Shown here piece by piece: positions 13,161-27,599 of a stretch of 64,000 bases of DNA. This stretch comes from Acridotheres tristis (lineage: Eukaryota; Chordata; Aves; Passeriformes; Sturnidae): assembly GCA_037013685.1 (NCBI GenBank), contig CM072886.1:65548433-65612432 (forward strand). The letters run 5' to 3'. The notes under the pieces are model-generated. The model was not told the origin of the DNA. It saw only the letters and a list, made by a program, of their open reading frames with translations, and did no database searches. Each line of letters begins with the position of its first letter. Position 1 is the stretch's first letter. The position numbers and the translations under genes were made by a program.

Positions 13161-16100
13161 TCTTCCTGCACCCAGCTGCTTCTCCCTGCTCCTTTTGCTT
13201 TAGTTTAGCACAGCAGAACTTCTCCAGGATTAAAAGCCACTCTGTCTGCTATGCAAGTGTTGGGAGAGGAGAGTGATTGCTGGGCAACTGATGAGCTGGG
13301 GTGAAAGAGTGTTGGGAAAGAGAGCACAATGTTCTTTTCTTTTTATGGAAAGTGATATATTACTATAGACCACAGTAATCCAAGGTCTGCTCTTAGCTAC
13401 TTCACGATTAGCGAACAGGCCCCACTTGTGCTGTACCAACCATTTGTGCAGCTGTGGAAGGCACGAGGATGTCAATTAATCTTGATTTGTGCTGTAGGAT
13501 TGCTTCATAGGGGAGGAAATTTATCACTGGGTTTGGTTTCAGGGTACATAGATGGACATCATGCTATCTTTGCAGGGAAAGCACAGGCCTCTACTGTGCC
13601 AGGCGAGTCACTGGTCCTTGTTGGATCTTCCCTGGCAAACTCTCTCTCTTCTCAGAGCCTTAACTTGGTCTAAAAGATGGAGCAATCAGCATACAGTACA
13701 AAATGTTTCACAAACTTTGCCCAGTCTGTCCCTGTGTCATACCCATTTCAGGGAAAAGGAAAAACAAGCCTTTTGCTCAGCTATATAAATGATGGTAATT
13801 ATTATTTGCATGGCAGTCCAAACTTTGTGAAAAACAGAATCAGGTGAAGCCCTGGTTCTGCATCAGAGACCACAAAGCCTGTGTAGCTAAAAAACCATAA
13901 AAAGATGAAAAAAGATGTAGGCAAGCACATCCTTTGAGAACAAATGTGTTGTCTCTTAAAATTCCTTCTACCACCATTCTGAATCAGAGAAAAATAAATT
14001 TACCTTCCAAACTGCACGGCTCAGAGAAGCAAATTAGCAGGGAGTACAAAAGTGGTATTCTTACTGGTTTCTTATGCAAGGTTTGTATTGAAGATTGAAG
14101 CTCTTGTCTCTGAGGTGTGATGAAAAAGTATGGAATAATGTGACTTGTGACAAAATCATGGGACCTGATTCTGTTTCTCAGACCAGTGCCCAGGTGTACC
14201 TGTTCTCCTTTATTCAGCATACCAGTCTCTGCTGAATGGAGCCACGCTCCCCAGCGACCGGACTGCTCTGAAATTGTTGCAAGGCAACACATGCTGGCTG
14301 ATCTAGTCAGTACAGGTCAAAGCAGGGGAGAGGGAACAGCACGGCCTTCAGCAAAAATCAGTTCAGGGACCCAGAGAACCGGCTGCCTTTGTGAGCCCAA
14401 CCAGGCTGAAGGGCTGGCTGCTGTGCCCCTGCTGCGAATGCTCTCTGCCTGACCCTGCTGGGCTGCAGCTAGCTCAAGTATGCCAGACACACTGATTGCA
14501 ATGTGGAGATCCCTGTGAGCGAGCCAGAAGAGAAAATAGCTGGGCAGATGGTGCTATATTAAGGGGAGAGCATCTCAGAACTATCTGCTGGGATTCTCCA
14601 GGGGCAAGGGTCTGTCTTGGCCTCACTTGCTCTCTGCCTTCCCCAGAACCTCTTCTTCTGCCCTTATCTCCCTTACAGGTCTCCTCTTATTGATGAAACT
14701 GTGGGGTGATGCAAGGCCCAAGGGGTGCTACCTCTAGCTGGAATCTGGGGGAAGATGAATCCTGGGTGTATGAAGCTTGTGCCTCATCTGTCTCAAGCAA
14801 GCTGGAGGTCCCTCTATTCCCACACTCTGGTCCAGCTCTGTGATCTGACACCAAGACCCAAGGCAGGACCCAAGTCATGCAGCAGCTTTTCACAGGGATG
14901 GGCTGCCATGAGCAAGGGAGGGCTTCCTAATCATCTCTGTCAGCAATCAGCTTTCTTCTCTTCAGATTCCACGGGGGAAGGACTTGCAGCAGCATGTTTT
15001 TCTTCTTCCTCTCCCAGGCTCAGCTCATCTCCTTTCCCCCCCTCCCAGCGCTCCCAGCCAGTACCAGCCCGGCTCCTCATCCCTGCCAGTTGTCTCTGCC
15101 TCCCTTCTAGCTCTCCCCTCCGGTTCCCAGCTAAGCTCCAATGAGCAGGGCAGCAGGCAGGGGCGGGAGGGGAGGACAGTGACAAGACACAGCTGCTGGC
15201 AGCGCTCAGCAGCTCTGAGAGTGGCCCCTAGTGCCCAGCAGCAGAGTATGTTGGGCATGGATGGCCACACGGCAGGACACCGGCTTCCCCTCGGGAGGTC
15301 AGTGCCTGCTCCTCGGGGTCACCTTCTGTAAATGGAGGTGGCCCATCTAGCACAGAAAATAAATAGGAGAAGTGAAACACAAGGGTTGATTATTCAATTG
15401 AAGAGCCTGAAGATTTGTGGCTTTTCACTTTAAATGCTTTTGGTGGCACTAAGACCATTTCCGGGTTCAGGAAGGTCTCCAGGAGGCTGGGTAGAAGTTC
15501 CTTTGCCCCATTTCCTCCCCAGCACTGCTGGAGAACAGAGTCCATGTGTTGCATGACTTTGAAAACATCCTGATGGATAGCATAAAGAGAGCAGCTGAAA
15601 GCATATGGAACGGTCATCCTCCTTTATCAGTACAGGCATCTGGTGCTTGGGGGGCTTAGAAAGGAACAGAGCTGTGTGGTCAGATGTGATATGGCCTTCG
15701 GTATGGTGTATCTGGGCTGTGACTGGGATCCCTAGTTGTTCACCATAGAAAACTGAAGTACAGAAAAGCCCTGGAGTTGCTTTAAGTAATGGATTTTCAG
15801 AATCCTGCACATACAGAGACCAAAATGTCTCCTTTCACCAGTCAGAGTGTGGAAGGATTAAAGATAGAAATACTGGGATTAATTGTCATGGGTATCAAAA
15901 GGGATGCTGGAAGATAAAGGAGCACAGCAGAAGCACAGGAACAGTAATACAGGCACTCAGAGACGCTAAAGACACGTGGGACAGTGGCCACCATTTGCTC
16001 TATATGGGACACATTTTACTTGGTTAGTTCTTCTGTTGTAAAGATAATTTTACCACCTGTGAACGGTTTTTATGACAGTCCTGTTCCAAGCAGCCCTTTC

Positions 16101-16489
16101 ATAATGTTTTGTTCCATATTAAACTTGATAGGTTTTTAAAGTGTGAGATTGTCACAGAAAAAGAGTTTTGGATTTTTCCATCTCCTGAACTTATAAAAAA
16201 TCCTGTCCACAGCATTGCTCCAAAGTATTTTTTTCTAGTTGTTAAAATATGATGCTCCTGGGTTTATATCATGTTTGTCCATATCATTGTTACCCAGTGG
16301 TATTTTCCTCCAGCATATCATGGTCTTCTCAGTACTTTTTTATTCAGGATGACTCTGCATCCAGGAGGAAGGAAGGCAGGCAAAGTCCCCAGCTGTCTGA
16401 TGCAGAGCTCAGACAGAACATCAGAGCTCTCTGATGTTCAAGAGAGGGAAATATTAATTCTGTTGTAGAAAGCAATGTGACATGCCATG
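13161..16489. other. Intergenic, no gene recognised
   Basis: GC content rises at about 14880-15310, where there are C-runs (near 15035) and a G-rich run (15161-15175). No exon or repeat family is recognised. Confidence 0.45.
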
Positions 16490-16800
16490 TGCACAATGAG
16501 GGGCAGTTATGGTCATTCATGTTCAAAAAGATTGATTCATGCTGGAACAGGTGCAAAGAAAGGCAGCAGGAGGATTAGGGTGCTGGAGAGCTGAGGTTAT
16601 AAAAGTAGACTAAAAGAGCTCAGCTTATTTAGTCCAGCACCACAAAGGCTGGGAGAGGGATATGATCGCTCTCTATAAATACATCGTGGAGGTTAATGCT
16701 AAGGAGGAAGAGGAGCTATTTCAGTTAAAGGACAATGCTGACACAAAAGCAAATGGCCATCATAAACCTGGCATGCAGAAACCGCGATGGGAAATGAGGT
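16490..16800 (+). mobile_element. CR1 LINE, internal fragment near 3' end
   Basis: Matches to CR1 include TTCAAAAAGATT, CTGGAACAGGTGCAAAGAAA, GAGCTCAGCTTATTTAG, GATATGATCGCTCTCTATAA and TAAAGGACAATGCTGACAC. It is truncated on both sides: the terminal octamer repeats are missing and GC-rich unrelated DNA follows from about 16800. It is diverged and not coding. Confidence 0.88.
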
Positions 16801-17560
16801 CGATGTCAGGCATTGCTGCTGGCAGGCCGAGGGCAGGGGGCTTGGGCAGCTCGTGGGAAGAGTGCATGGCTGTCACTGCCTGTGCAAGCAGACTGGGCAC
16901 AGAAGCCATGGGCTTGCCAGGTCCTGCAGGAGACGTCTGCCCAAGCCTGTTCCGTACCGTGCTGGGCAGGAGGCCCAGCAGATCCAAAGCTCTGCTCGGA
17001 CCCTGAGGGCAGCGCCAGCCCTGAGGTTCTGCCTGGCTGACCAGGGCTCCCTCACAGCCGGGACCCCATGGCTGCCCCCAGGCCATCAGCTCTGGCCCAA
17101 ACAACGTGGCAGCAGGGCCCATCTCCATCTCCCCACAGCCCTGCCCTGCCTGCCCTGCTGGACATGCCTGGGGCTGGCACAGCTGTGGTGGGCAGACCCC
17201 CGCGAGTCATGTTAGCCCTGCTAGCAGGGCTGTCCTGATCTCTACACAGGCCTCTTGCCAGCCCGCAGGTTACAGCAGCCACAGCAGTCTCAGTTTGCCT
17301 GCCTGGAGCTCAAGGAAGCACTGCTGAGACAGGACACCCATTTTGTTTCTGGCCAGGGGAGGAGAAGTTTCCCCTGTTAAGACCAGAGTAATCTCGGGTG
17401 TGTAAGGAGGCAGCTCCCCGGCTGGCTGTGGGGCTGGGGCCCGGGAGTGCGGTCGGCTCCCCAGGGCAGTGCTGCAGCAGCTCGGGGCCTCCCCAGGGGC
17501 CTGCAGACATTTTGTGCTTGTGCATGGCTGGCTGCTGGAGTTAGTCCGTGGCCAAGGAGC
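16801..17560. other. GC-rich block after the CR1 fragment
   Basis: GC is around 60% with scattered CpG, and several overlapping open frames up to 142 codons exist on both strands, as expected in stop-poor GC-rich DNA. None has a recognisable domain or a consistent frame. Confidence 0.5.
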
Positions 17561-18030
17561 TCTCTGGGTGTGTCTGTCACTTGAAATCACTGGCATCATG
17601 TTGTGCTTCAAGTCTCTGACTTGGGCTTAAGCCCTTGCTGCCTCAGTGTTGGCAATGCGAGCAGATGAGTGATGTGCTCTCAGTGATGGGAGCTGAGTGG
17701 CTGCTGGCTTGCCAGGCCGGTTTTATTTCCATTCTGTGCCATATGCTTGCTGAGAGGCTTCACCTTTGGATCAGTGGGATGGAGAGGAGCTGCCAGTGAA
17801 ACTGTGCCTCCTGCTGAAGTGTGCTCAGCAAGGGGCAGCGACCTGCCTTTCCTCCCCAGGCAGATGATGCTGCTTGCTCTCGGGACACTGCTGGTGGAGT
17901 GCTCTGAACACATCCCACCTTCAGTGGCCAGGCCACTCACCTGAGGACTAGGTGACATAAAGCAACGGGGATTGTACCTATGTGGCAGGGTCAGCTTTTG
18001 TTGCTCCTTGCAAAACAAATAATGTCAGAG

Positions 18031-18072
18031 TCACAAATATCTCAGCTCAAGTCACAAGTATCCCAGCTCAAG
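18031..18072. repeat. 21-bp tandem duplication
   Basis: Two adjacent 21-bp copies, TCACAA(A/G)TATC(T/C)CAGCTCAAG, differ at two bases. Confidence 0.85.
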
Positions 18073-21000
18073 TATTTCGGTGTTTTCCCCCTCCTCCCTT
18101 TTCTATTTTCATTGCTGGAAGCTGAGGGCAGCCCACAGGATGAATAGTTCACTCCAGTCTTCATTTCAGCTGTTAAGTCAGGATGTTTGCCAGAAATGCA
18201 ATTCTTTCTTATATCTCCAGGATAATAGCTGGGTAGGATGGTGGATGGCTCATTCAGGATTAGACGTTACAACACTTTTATTCCTGGCATAGGATGGCAT
18301 GTGGCTGTACTGCCTGTGGCAAGGTGCTTGGCTGACAGTGCTTCTTTAAGAAGATTTTTTTTTTTAAGTAAATACCTTTTGTCTTGTTTTGCCCAGTGAG
18401 TTCTGCAGGCTGGGACATCCTGTATCAGAACGGGATCCATCAATGCATGTGCTAGATACCTGCTGCCCTCTAATGGCTATTGGTCCCTGCGAGCCTGGGG
18501 ACAACAAGGTTTTTGTGCATTCAGTGAAAGAAATCTGCTTAGCTCAGAACTTTAACCAGTGTTTTTGTAGCATGGGACAAATCTCTGGAGAGAAACTGTG
18601 GCGAGATCTCTTCACTACTCTTCATGGTTTAATGTGCCTCTTCCTTGCACTCGGTGCAAACCCCATCATTTGCTCCTTGCTTCTGCCACATCCCATCCAG
18701 CTTTGATTCCTGTTAGGGAAGTACTTGCCTTTCCTAACAGCTTTAGATGTGATTTAAAGCATGGACAAAGAATAGCAACAGCACAGCCTTTGAATTCCAT
18801 CAGCTTTCTGCAGACCCCAGGAGACCTGGTCAGAAAGACACTGCACTGGACTTGCCCAAACAGTTGGAGAGAGTCCAGACAGCTTTGTTTGTGCAAAGAT
18901 TTTCTGTAGTAACGAAGACACATAGTGTCAACTTCTGCTCACTCACTACCAGACCTGTAATAATGTCTGCTCTGTTCCGAGAAAATTATCGGTGCCCTGC
19001 CTGCCTTGTTGACTTAGAGGGATTACATTTCTTGGGAAGTGGGACCATGCAGTTCCCTGCTGAATGGCTTGCTGCTGCTTATCAGTGGGCAAGGTACAGC
19101 ATGTTGTTCCCTTGGGAGCATTCCCTGAATCAACACAGGCTCCCTGAATAGCCTGGTGCTCATTGAGTGCTGCAGAGCTCTGGTTTTTCCCCAGAACCAA
19201 AATCTTTAAGACTGTCTGAAGGTACGCTGATGTATTGGAGCAGCACTGGGGAAGCAGTAAGATATCTGGAAGGAATTTTGCAGATGAGTTAATGATCAGT
19301 GAAGTTTGAAGAATGGTACCGACACAGCCTGCATCTCTTTGCCAAGGAATCTAGCATCCTACTGAGGACTGGAGTCCATAAGCAACAGGGGAGACTGAAA
19401 GATGAATTGCAGTTAAGCACACAAACAGGCACTCTGAGAACACTTGGAAGAAAGTTCCAGGAGCTGGGGCCTGACTTTGTTCACAGCATTCTTTCTCTTT
19501 TGACTGAACTACTTTTGCTAATTTTGATAACAATCTCAGTGAGAACCCAGGATCACAACTGTTCTTCCACCACAGTTAACCAGCCTCAGTGAAAGTTTAA
19601 TGAAAACAGCAAATATAATCTTTGATATTCCCTCTTCTATTCAGCCTGGAAAGTACAGTTTTTGTGCTCTATTTATAAAATACATTTAAAATCTGGGTTC
19701 ATACATTTTGGAAGGTGGAGTGGGGTGGTGGGGAGAAAGCCTGGCTTCATTCAAATCAGTGGGAGTTTTACCATGATTTACATGGGCCAGAATTTCATCC
19801 TTGTTTGTATAGTTTTGGAGCCAGGATGAAGAACACTTAGGATGCCTGGGCCAGAAAAAGAAATCTTGAATCTTAACACTGCTGCAAACAGTTGGGGTAA
19901 GAATGCTGGGAAAGTCCCAAGGAAATTGAACTGGCATAGAAATCATGTTTAGCTGGCCGTGTTTTAGATGCTTTTGTTGCACTCTCCATCTCCTCTCTCG
20001 CTGCCTGAACTGCGAATGATGAGCTGCAGACCAACCTGATCTGCAGATGGCTGCAGTTCTGACACGTAGCCATCTGCAAAGCCTTCACCAGCAGGGGAAT
20101 GCCGGGTAGCTTTTTAAGATCAGATAATAGGCTGGTGCAAGACAACCAGAAGTCTGAACATACTTAGTAAGCAATGTTCCTGACTAATGTAGGCAGCAGT
20201 CTGTTTAATAGCAATCCACACTCGGTAGCCAAAGTGCTATGGGATGTGCTTGGATCAGGTTTGGGCATGCACCAAGTTAAAAAACTGCTCTGTTACACGG
20301 GTTGCTTTTCCTAAGCTACCATTATAGGTCAGTGCAACACACTGAACTAGGAGCCATGTGTGAAAAGAATTTCTGGGTCACATCTCTGTTGCTGAGCATT
20401 TGCACCCCTGGGGTTTTCAGGTGGTCTTTCTATATCTAGTAGCACTCATCAGCTTCTAAATTCCTCAGTCTGTGTCTGTACAGCAAAGAGCATGTGCAGC
20501 TGTTCATTTCATTTGAAAAATCCTACACTTCATGTTCCAGACTCACAGTGAACATACTTAAAATTTCTATTTTGGGTAGAACAGTGAAACCACTAAGTTG
20601 CAGTGTAGTTTTTATCTCAGAAACTGCACTGATTTTAAAAATGGCAACATCTGTGCAGCTTCCTTTGTTAAAACATTGGGATGCACTGGGATGCCTTACA
20701 AACTAACATGAACATCCATGCATATCTGCAACACTCTAAACTGGCTGTATGATTTTAAACTCATTTATTTTCTCAGGTACCAGCAAGGGCTATTCTGGAT
20801 TGTTAAAACAGTCAACCCTTAAGGTAGAGCTTTGAGCTAAAAATAAATCACTCCATCCAAGCATCCACATAAGGCTGTGCTATGCTCCATAGCTTATCTG
20901 GTCACAGTGACTTCAGAGGGACTATGTCGAAGAATGCAAGGAAAAAATTTGGTCCCAAGTTCTGATCTCAGATCCTCTTGTAGGCCACAGAAAAGTGTAA

Positions 21001-21126
21001 AGTAATACTGTCCCTTCTTCCCACAGAATTTTCCTCAGAAGTATAAAGATATGGTCAGGTTAGGACTGGTCCTGGACCCAAACATGATGGCTGAAGAGTT
21101 GCTGGACTGGATCCTACAGACTTTGC

Positions 21127-21161
21127 ACAAAACAAAACAAAACAAAACAAAACAAAACAAA
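21127..21161. repeat. (AAAAC)n microsatellite
   Basis: About seven units of ACAAA on the plus strand. It explains the FCFVLFCFVL part of a minus-strand frame. Confidence 0.95.
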
Positions 21162-24104
21162 CCCAACAGTCCTGCTGACACAGGTTGGATTTTTGCTGGA
21201 GGGAGACCTACTAGCTTTGACACTTGGTGAGTGAAAAATGAAATTGTTGGGGTGACTTTCCCATTTTCTTCAAATAAAGATGGTAAAACTCTCACCAAAA
21301 GCAAGTCTGCACACAGAACCAGTTTGGGTTCTTCTTCTAGGCAGAACTCACCAGAGAGAATTTTTTGATTCTCACTGATATGCTAGTGGCTTGTAATAAG
21401 CTGGACATAAACAGACTAAAGGGACAGCCCACAGGCCTTCCCTTTCCCCTACCAGTGGAAAAGGGATGGGTGAGATTTCCCTGCTGTTGTTCAGCTGCTG
21501 GTTAACAGAAGAAGCTGTTCTCTCTTTGGGCTTGTGCTGGTTGAGCAGCCCCGTCTGCAGCTGTATCGTGTTACACACTGTTATGCAACCCCATCCTCCT
21601 TGCAAACAATGACAGGAGCAACCTAAATCATGAAACATAAAGACTATAATTAAAGAGGGGAAAGTGCTTATTTGGCATTCGGGTACCCACAGCCAATTCA
21701 GATTAGCTGAACTAGCAAATCACTTGGCACAAGCTTAATGAGAATAACATTTGCACTGGACTAAATGATGGTTGTTTTACCCCACTGCTAGCCAAGACAG
21801 TAGTGTAACCTGAGTGATGCTGCCATGGCTTGGCTAGTTCTCTCTCTTCTTAACAGACAGTGACATTTACACCACAAACAGGAAGAGCTTTTGCAGTCAA
21901 AGGCTCTGCCTCAGGTTCTGAAACTATTAGCACCCAGAGGAGCTCTGGCCCGTTATGATGCTTCAGGTCTGCTTCTTATGACTGGAATTTTGCAGGTGTA
22001 CAAATCTGACAGTATCTGCTCAGACTATGCCCTGCATTTCCCTGCTGGGCTTGCTCTCCTCATGCTGGCTGGGGGGGTTTATGCATTTGCACAGCTTGTA
22101 GCTGCAGTTGGCTGTGAAAAGTAGAAGCTGCCAGCCAGGAACTCTGAAACTAAAGAGAGTGTGCAACTGTGCAAAGCCTCTAAAAACTTTGGAAAGTGCT
22201 TCTGAACCCTCTGCTCCATCCGTGCCTTCCTCCCACCTCTTACAGAAAAAAGGCCCACAGTTTTTAAGATCTGATATTTCTTTCAGAGTTTTCTTGCTGG
22301 AGTTCTTCCTTGGGGAACCCAGATTAGTAGCTTGTGGAGGCATTAATAGAAGAGCAGCTGTTGAATGTTAAACAAAGAGAGATTTTCATCCAACTGATTG
22401 CTAGATATTAGAATTAAATAAGAATTATTTAAGAATAAAGGCCCTGCTTTCCTTTTAGCTTGCAGCTTTTATGCTGGTGAGCCTCTCCAAGGAATTCTGT
22501 TGAGTTTTCTGATTTGTGCCGCAGTCGTCAGGACTCCAAAAGTTCTAAGCAAGCTGGAAAAAAAAGGTGAATATTTTTATGCTGCTGCCTTGGGGACTGT
22601 GGAACTATATACCTGCTGGATTTTCAGTTGACCCTGGAGATATTTAGCAGAGGGAGAAAAAGTTTAAAATATAAAATATGGGGAAGATGAATCAGCACAA
22701 TTTTGATGCTGTTGGTTCCACCCACCAGTTTTAATCATGCATTTTCCTCTTTTTCCTGCCATAATCATTCTCTGCACATAGTTAGGATTATTTTACTGAT
22801 TACTGAATGTCAGAAAGGATCCAAGTTACACTGTCTCAGTATCAGTGACACCCACATCTTATAAATTTATATTGGATATGAAGATAATCACCTGTGACTT
22901 TGGGCAAGTAGATCAACAGTTTATGGAGAGTTCTGCAAAATACTGATGACAAAACACTGCAGCATCTCTACCACTGGTTGCATAGGGAACACTTTCTTGT
23001 CCCACAGCTGTCCAGAACCCTGCATTATCCCTTCCCACAACCATCCCATCACACCCAGAAGCTTATCTATCTGAAGAGTCAGGCAGCTCTTCAAATGGGA
23101 AAATGTTGCCTGATATTGAATAACAGCTCTGTTTCTCCATATGCATACATTTTCCACAGTTAATCTCTCATTCCTTTGCTTCAGTATCCGGGAGGATAAC
23201 TTCAGGCATCTCCATCTTGAAAATAGCTCTGTGTTGCCCAGAGAGTTAGCTAAATCTGAGATGCAACAGGTTATTCCCCAAAGGCATCTTAAAGGCTAGG
23301 GTCTCTGTTTTCCAGGGGAGTGCAATATCACATTTTATTGGCTGACATATGAGGCATCACTTCTGCCAAAGCAACATGACAGTTCTTGAGCCTGGGTGTA
23401 CCCATACCCAAGCCTTGTCTCAGAGCCCCACATTCACACACGCTTCGTAACCTCCTCCAGGTTTTAGGCCCTCATTTGTTTGTACATCTGGGATGGGAAC
23501 CTCAGCAGCCCTGGGCTAGCTGAGCTCTGCTTTTGCTTATACTTTTCTATATACTTTGGGTGCAAACCATGATGATTTTGCACGCTAACAAGTCCTTAAT
23601 TACATGACACCCATGTCTAGATTCCTCCTCCCCTTAGCTGAGCTGAGCTCCCAGCAAGTGGTTCAGATTCCTGAACGTGTAGCAGGTGACTGGTCTTACC
23701 TGCTGATAGAGAGGGGCTTATTTACAACTGGGGTCGTTTCCAAGCTGTAAGACCTAGCAGAGCCTGGCAGGGTTGTCTGTGGATGCAGGGGGGAATTTGC
23801 AAAGTGGAGCTGAGGGAGTTTATTCAGAATTTGCTTGCCTTAAGGTCTGATCCCTGGCTGATGGCCTCACTAGCAGCTCTTACTTTCCGTTTAGGAAGAA
23901 TGGAAGTGGAAGAAAAGGAGCGTGGAAACATTATTCCTAGTTCAGGGTCCTGCCTTCTCCTTCATGGAGAGATAAACTGATCTGATAGTCCATCTACAGG
24001 AGCTTCTCTGGCTCTGAAGGTACTGTTGCCAGATAATTTTTAAAGAAGTATATTGTTTATTTTTAATTCTTTAAATTTGGGCTTAAGTTCATAGATAACT
24101 GCCC

Positions 24105-24133
24105 ACATATATATATTATATATATATATATAT
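24105..24133. repeat. (TA)n microsatellite
   Basis: Nearly pure alternating AT with one TT break, followed by a T run. Confidence 0.9.
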
Positions 24134-24940
24134 TTTTTTAAAGCTACTTTGGGAATACTTACAGCTAGGCTGATGCTGAGCATCCAAACTTGGCTCTTTG
24201 AGATCCTGCAAGGAGTACAGGGAGAAAAACTGCTTAGGGACTGTGGTGTCACCCCTGCTAAGTATTCCATGTTTCTCCTGGGAAAACTGTTTTTGTGGAT
24301 CACAGTGCCTTGTTGAATGGAAGACCAGTTGGGTATTTGATATTTTTTCAGAAGTCATGGATTTATAAGGCTAGAGGTTGACAACAAACACTTAACTTAA
24401 GAAGGTGGAATTGTGTGTTATGTTGGTGTATTCTTTTCCTTCCAAGTCCTTCCTTCCTCTAGACTATCAATGTGTTTTCTACTTTAACTCTGTAATGCCA
24501 AAAGCAAGCTGAGATGGGTTGTTCTCTTTTCCAGCTTTTAGTGATTCTAGTCAAATACAAAGAGTTAATCTCTTCTACAGATGTTAAAACAAAGGTTTTC
24601 TTCTGGCTCAAGTGCTGCTTTGTTAAAGTCTGTCTTTTCTTTACTCTCTCTGCTTTTTGGAATCAAATTTATGGTTGCATCTCCACAGAGTATGAAAGTT
24701 TCTTTTTATTATTATTTTAAGTAAAAAAATATAACTGCCGTGGTCTCCCACTTCCTGGATGACATTGGCAACTTTACTTGTGGCTACTGACATTTCAAGA
24801 GATCCATCTTATACAGGCAGTCTGTGTTTGGCTAAATTTAGCAAGCCATGGATCAAGTGGCAAGTATGTTCCACCCTGAAACCTATTTTTGGGAGGAACT
24901 CAGCATAGGCACCAAGAGGTTAAAAAGCTGTGTGGGGGAG

Positions 24941-24957
24941 AAAAAAAAAAAAAAAAA
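24941..24957. repeat. Poly(A) run, 17 bases
   Basis: An isolated homopolymer with no recognisable retrocopy upstream of it. Confidence 0.9.
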
Positions 24958-27599
24958 GACAAGAAGCAAAATATTTTGCAAGAATCGTTGCTATGTTCTG
25001 AGCTTCAGCTCTTGAACACTGTGGCTCTGAATCACGTTCACTGGGGAAACAGCTGCAGCTGTTTAAGATGCTACTGCTCCTCAGCTGTTTGTTACCTTCC
25101 TCTTGCAGGCTGGGGGCTGAACACAAACTTTCCTCAGCAGCTTAGACTTAATGTTATCCTTTCTAACATAAGGCAAAAAAGACCCAGGCATGTACCCCTT
25201 TTCCCCAGCACCACTGGGGAGTGCAGCAGGCCCTGCAAGAGTGTTGGGGTGAGCAGGGGTAGTGTAAGCAGCCCCAGCGAGCTTCTGTAATGTATTTGGA
25301 AGAGCTGCCTTTGTGTGTGCTGCGTGCCTGAGAGTTCTGACTGTACTCTGCTGTCCCTGACCATGAAATATGTTTCTACATATTCCATTGTGACTGGGTT
25401 AGTTAAAAGTGTCTTGGAAAACTGACTTGACTAAATCACAGAGAAACCATGGTGTGTACATGCTGGTCTGTAATTAATTGATGAGCGTAGTGATAACCAG
25501 ATAAAAACCAGTTGTCAGCTCATAGCAGTGCATTCGTATGGGTTGGTGCATGTTTATCTCAGCAGTTTAAATCCTATTTTGTTTCTAGACATTGTTTATT
25601 CCCTTCTATAGAAGCGTACGTTAGCCAAAAGGATTTGTAAGGCTGTCCTGGAACAGAGGTGTAGCACTGTGTGCCCATCCCCTCCCAACTGCCAGGGCTG
25701 ACCTGGGATGGAAGATGCAGAGCAGACTGCCTCTCTGGGAGCCCTGCCAGCGGCTGACTCAAGGTGAAGGCTCTCGGAGACTGGCTGTAATGGGTGAGAG
25801 CCGCGCCCGGTCTGGTTCAGCAGCACACCTGGTGCTGTCCGCTTCAGCAGGGGTTGGGAAAGGCACTGGTGTGTGCTGGCACAGCCCCCGACACCGGGCC
25901 TGTGGCTGACCCTGGCTGCAGCCGAACCAGCCCTGTGCACTCGCTAACTTTTGAGGTCTCGAACTGTCCTAGCCTGTGCGGGTGGGGAGCTGGCACAGCC
26001 CCTCTCCCTCCCTGCTGGAGGACAGAGATGGATGAAACTAGTCTGGGAGCAGGTGAGTCATGGGCTGGCTCCTTGCTTCCTCTTGGGGCAGCCTCTTGCC
26101 TGAGTATCCAGAGGCATGTCAGAGACAGGAAAGGGACAGTTAGTTTCTAATGGGGATGCTGGGCTGGCAATCTGGAAGTGTAGGAGATTCCCAGCTGTGC
26201 TACTGGCCTCAGCTTTCCTGGGAAACAAAACAGAGATAATAATTACTCTGTCATGGATTTCAGGCTCTGGAATATTGAACATTACTTAAGGGAGTATTCT
26301 TGGGCCTATCACTTTTGTGTTTTTATTAGCAACACTGGCACTTAAAATGACAATAATCTGGGTATGTAACAGACTCTTCATAATGTAGCTGTTTGCATTT
26401 TCCTTTACTGAGCCCAGTCAACAGGAAAAATAGTTCAGGGTCTTCTGAGTCAGCTGTTAGTACAGTGTGACAGCAAGCATGATTAAGATTTTTTTTCAAA
26501 TTCTGTAATGTAGGAAAAAAGAAGAGGGAGTTCCCTTTTTTGTTGGAATGCACTAAACAAGTCCTTTTTACTGTATCTTAACACGGAGATTTTGACCAGC
26601 CTGAAAGGCATCATGGTAATGAAGAAACTAATGCAGGAAGTATTTAGGAGCATTGCTTTCCTAAGCATTCAGTACTTTTCTTTTTCACAAAAGTCATGAG
26701 AGCGCGTGGTACTCAGCCTTGAAAACATTTTGATCTCTGCAAAACCGGATAAGGCCATGTTTATTTTGTGTTCCTAGAGCTGGGGCAGCAAGGGGGGAAA
26801 TCCCATCCCATACCTGAAGGAAGCACACCTAATTTCTCCCCTTCGTGGGAAAAGATCAAGTATTTCTCAAGCCACAAGTATCTACCCTGTAAAAAACCAG
26901 AGACCTGATTTAATAGTGATACTTTTGTGAGAAGCCTTAAAATCTCAACAAAAGAAGATAGAATTAAGCTTCTTGAAAACATCTCTTGGTCTTATTTGGG
27001 GCAACACAGATTGGAGTACAATTTTCAGATCAGGCTCACCCTCCCCTATTTTCACTTTGGTGAAAGGGAGTGGAAGGGGTCATTTCAGCCCTCTCCTTGC
27101 ATGAAGGGTGCAGCAGTGTTAAAGAACAGAAAGAAACATTCTAAGGTTGCTTGGAAAGAGAAGGAATTTAATTCCTACCTTAATTGGGGATCTTTTCTAT
27201 TTCTATTCGATTTCAGCAAGGGCTGCTGCAGACATGAATGTACTGAGGTCAAACTGCAAACAGACTAAACCTCACTGAAACTGGTGATGGAGGGAAAATC
27301 TGCGCACACTGCTCCTCCTTAGTAACAGAAATAGGAAATAGTCAAGACCCCTAATGCTACCTGAAGGTGCAAATACTAGAACCCCTCCCTCAAAAAGGAT
27401 GGACAGTAGGGACTTCAGCTGGCTATTGGCTTTTCAAGTGTGAAAGGCCTGAGGAAGGGAAAATGATGGTGTTCTTGTAATGATCAAGAAGTCTGTCCTA
27501 ATGACTAGCTCCTACTGAACACTTTCCAGCTCTCCCCTTTCCTCTGTTCCTCCTTCCTGACTATGAAGTGAGCTGCCTAAGGAGACACAAACGCAGTAT

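Noticed and set aside
12948..13171. Hydrophobic Phe/Val/Gly-rich frames that look like membrane proteins
   Set aside because: They are translations of the A/C-rich low-complexity tract.
16662..17215. Overlapping frames of 114-142 codons
   Set aside because: They start in a decayed CR1 fragment or lie in GC-rich DNA with few stops. No domain or codon bias agrees with a gene.
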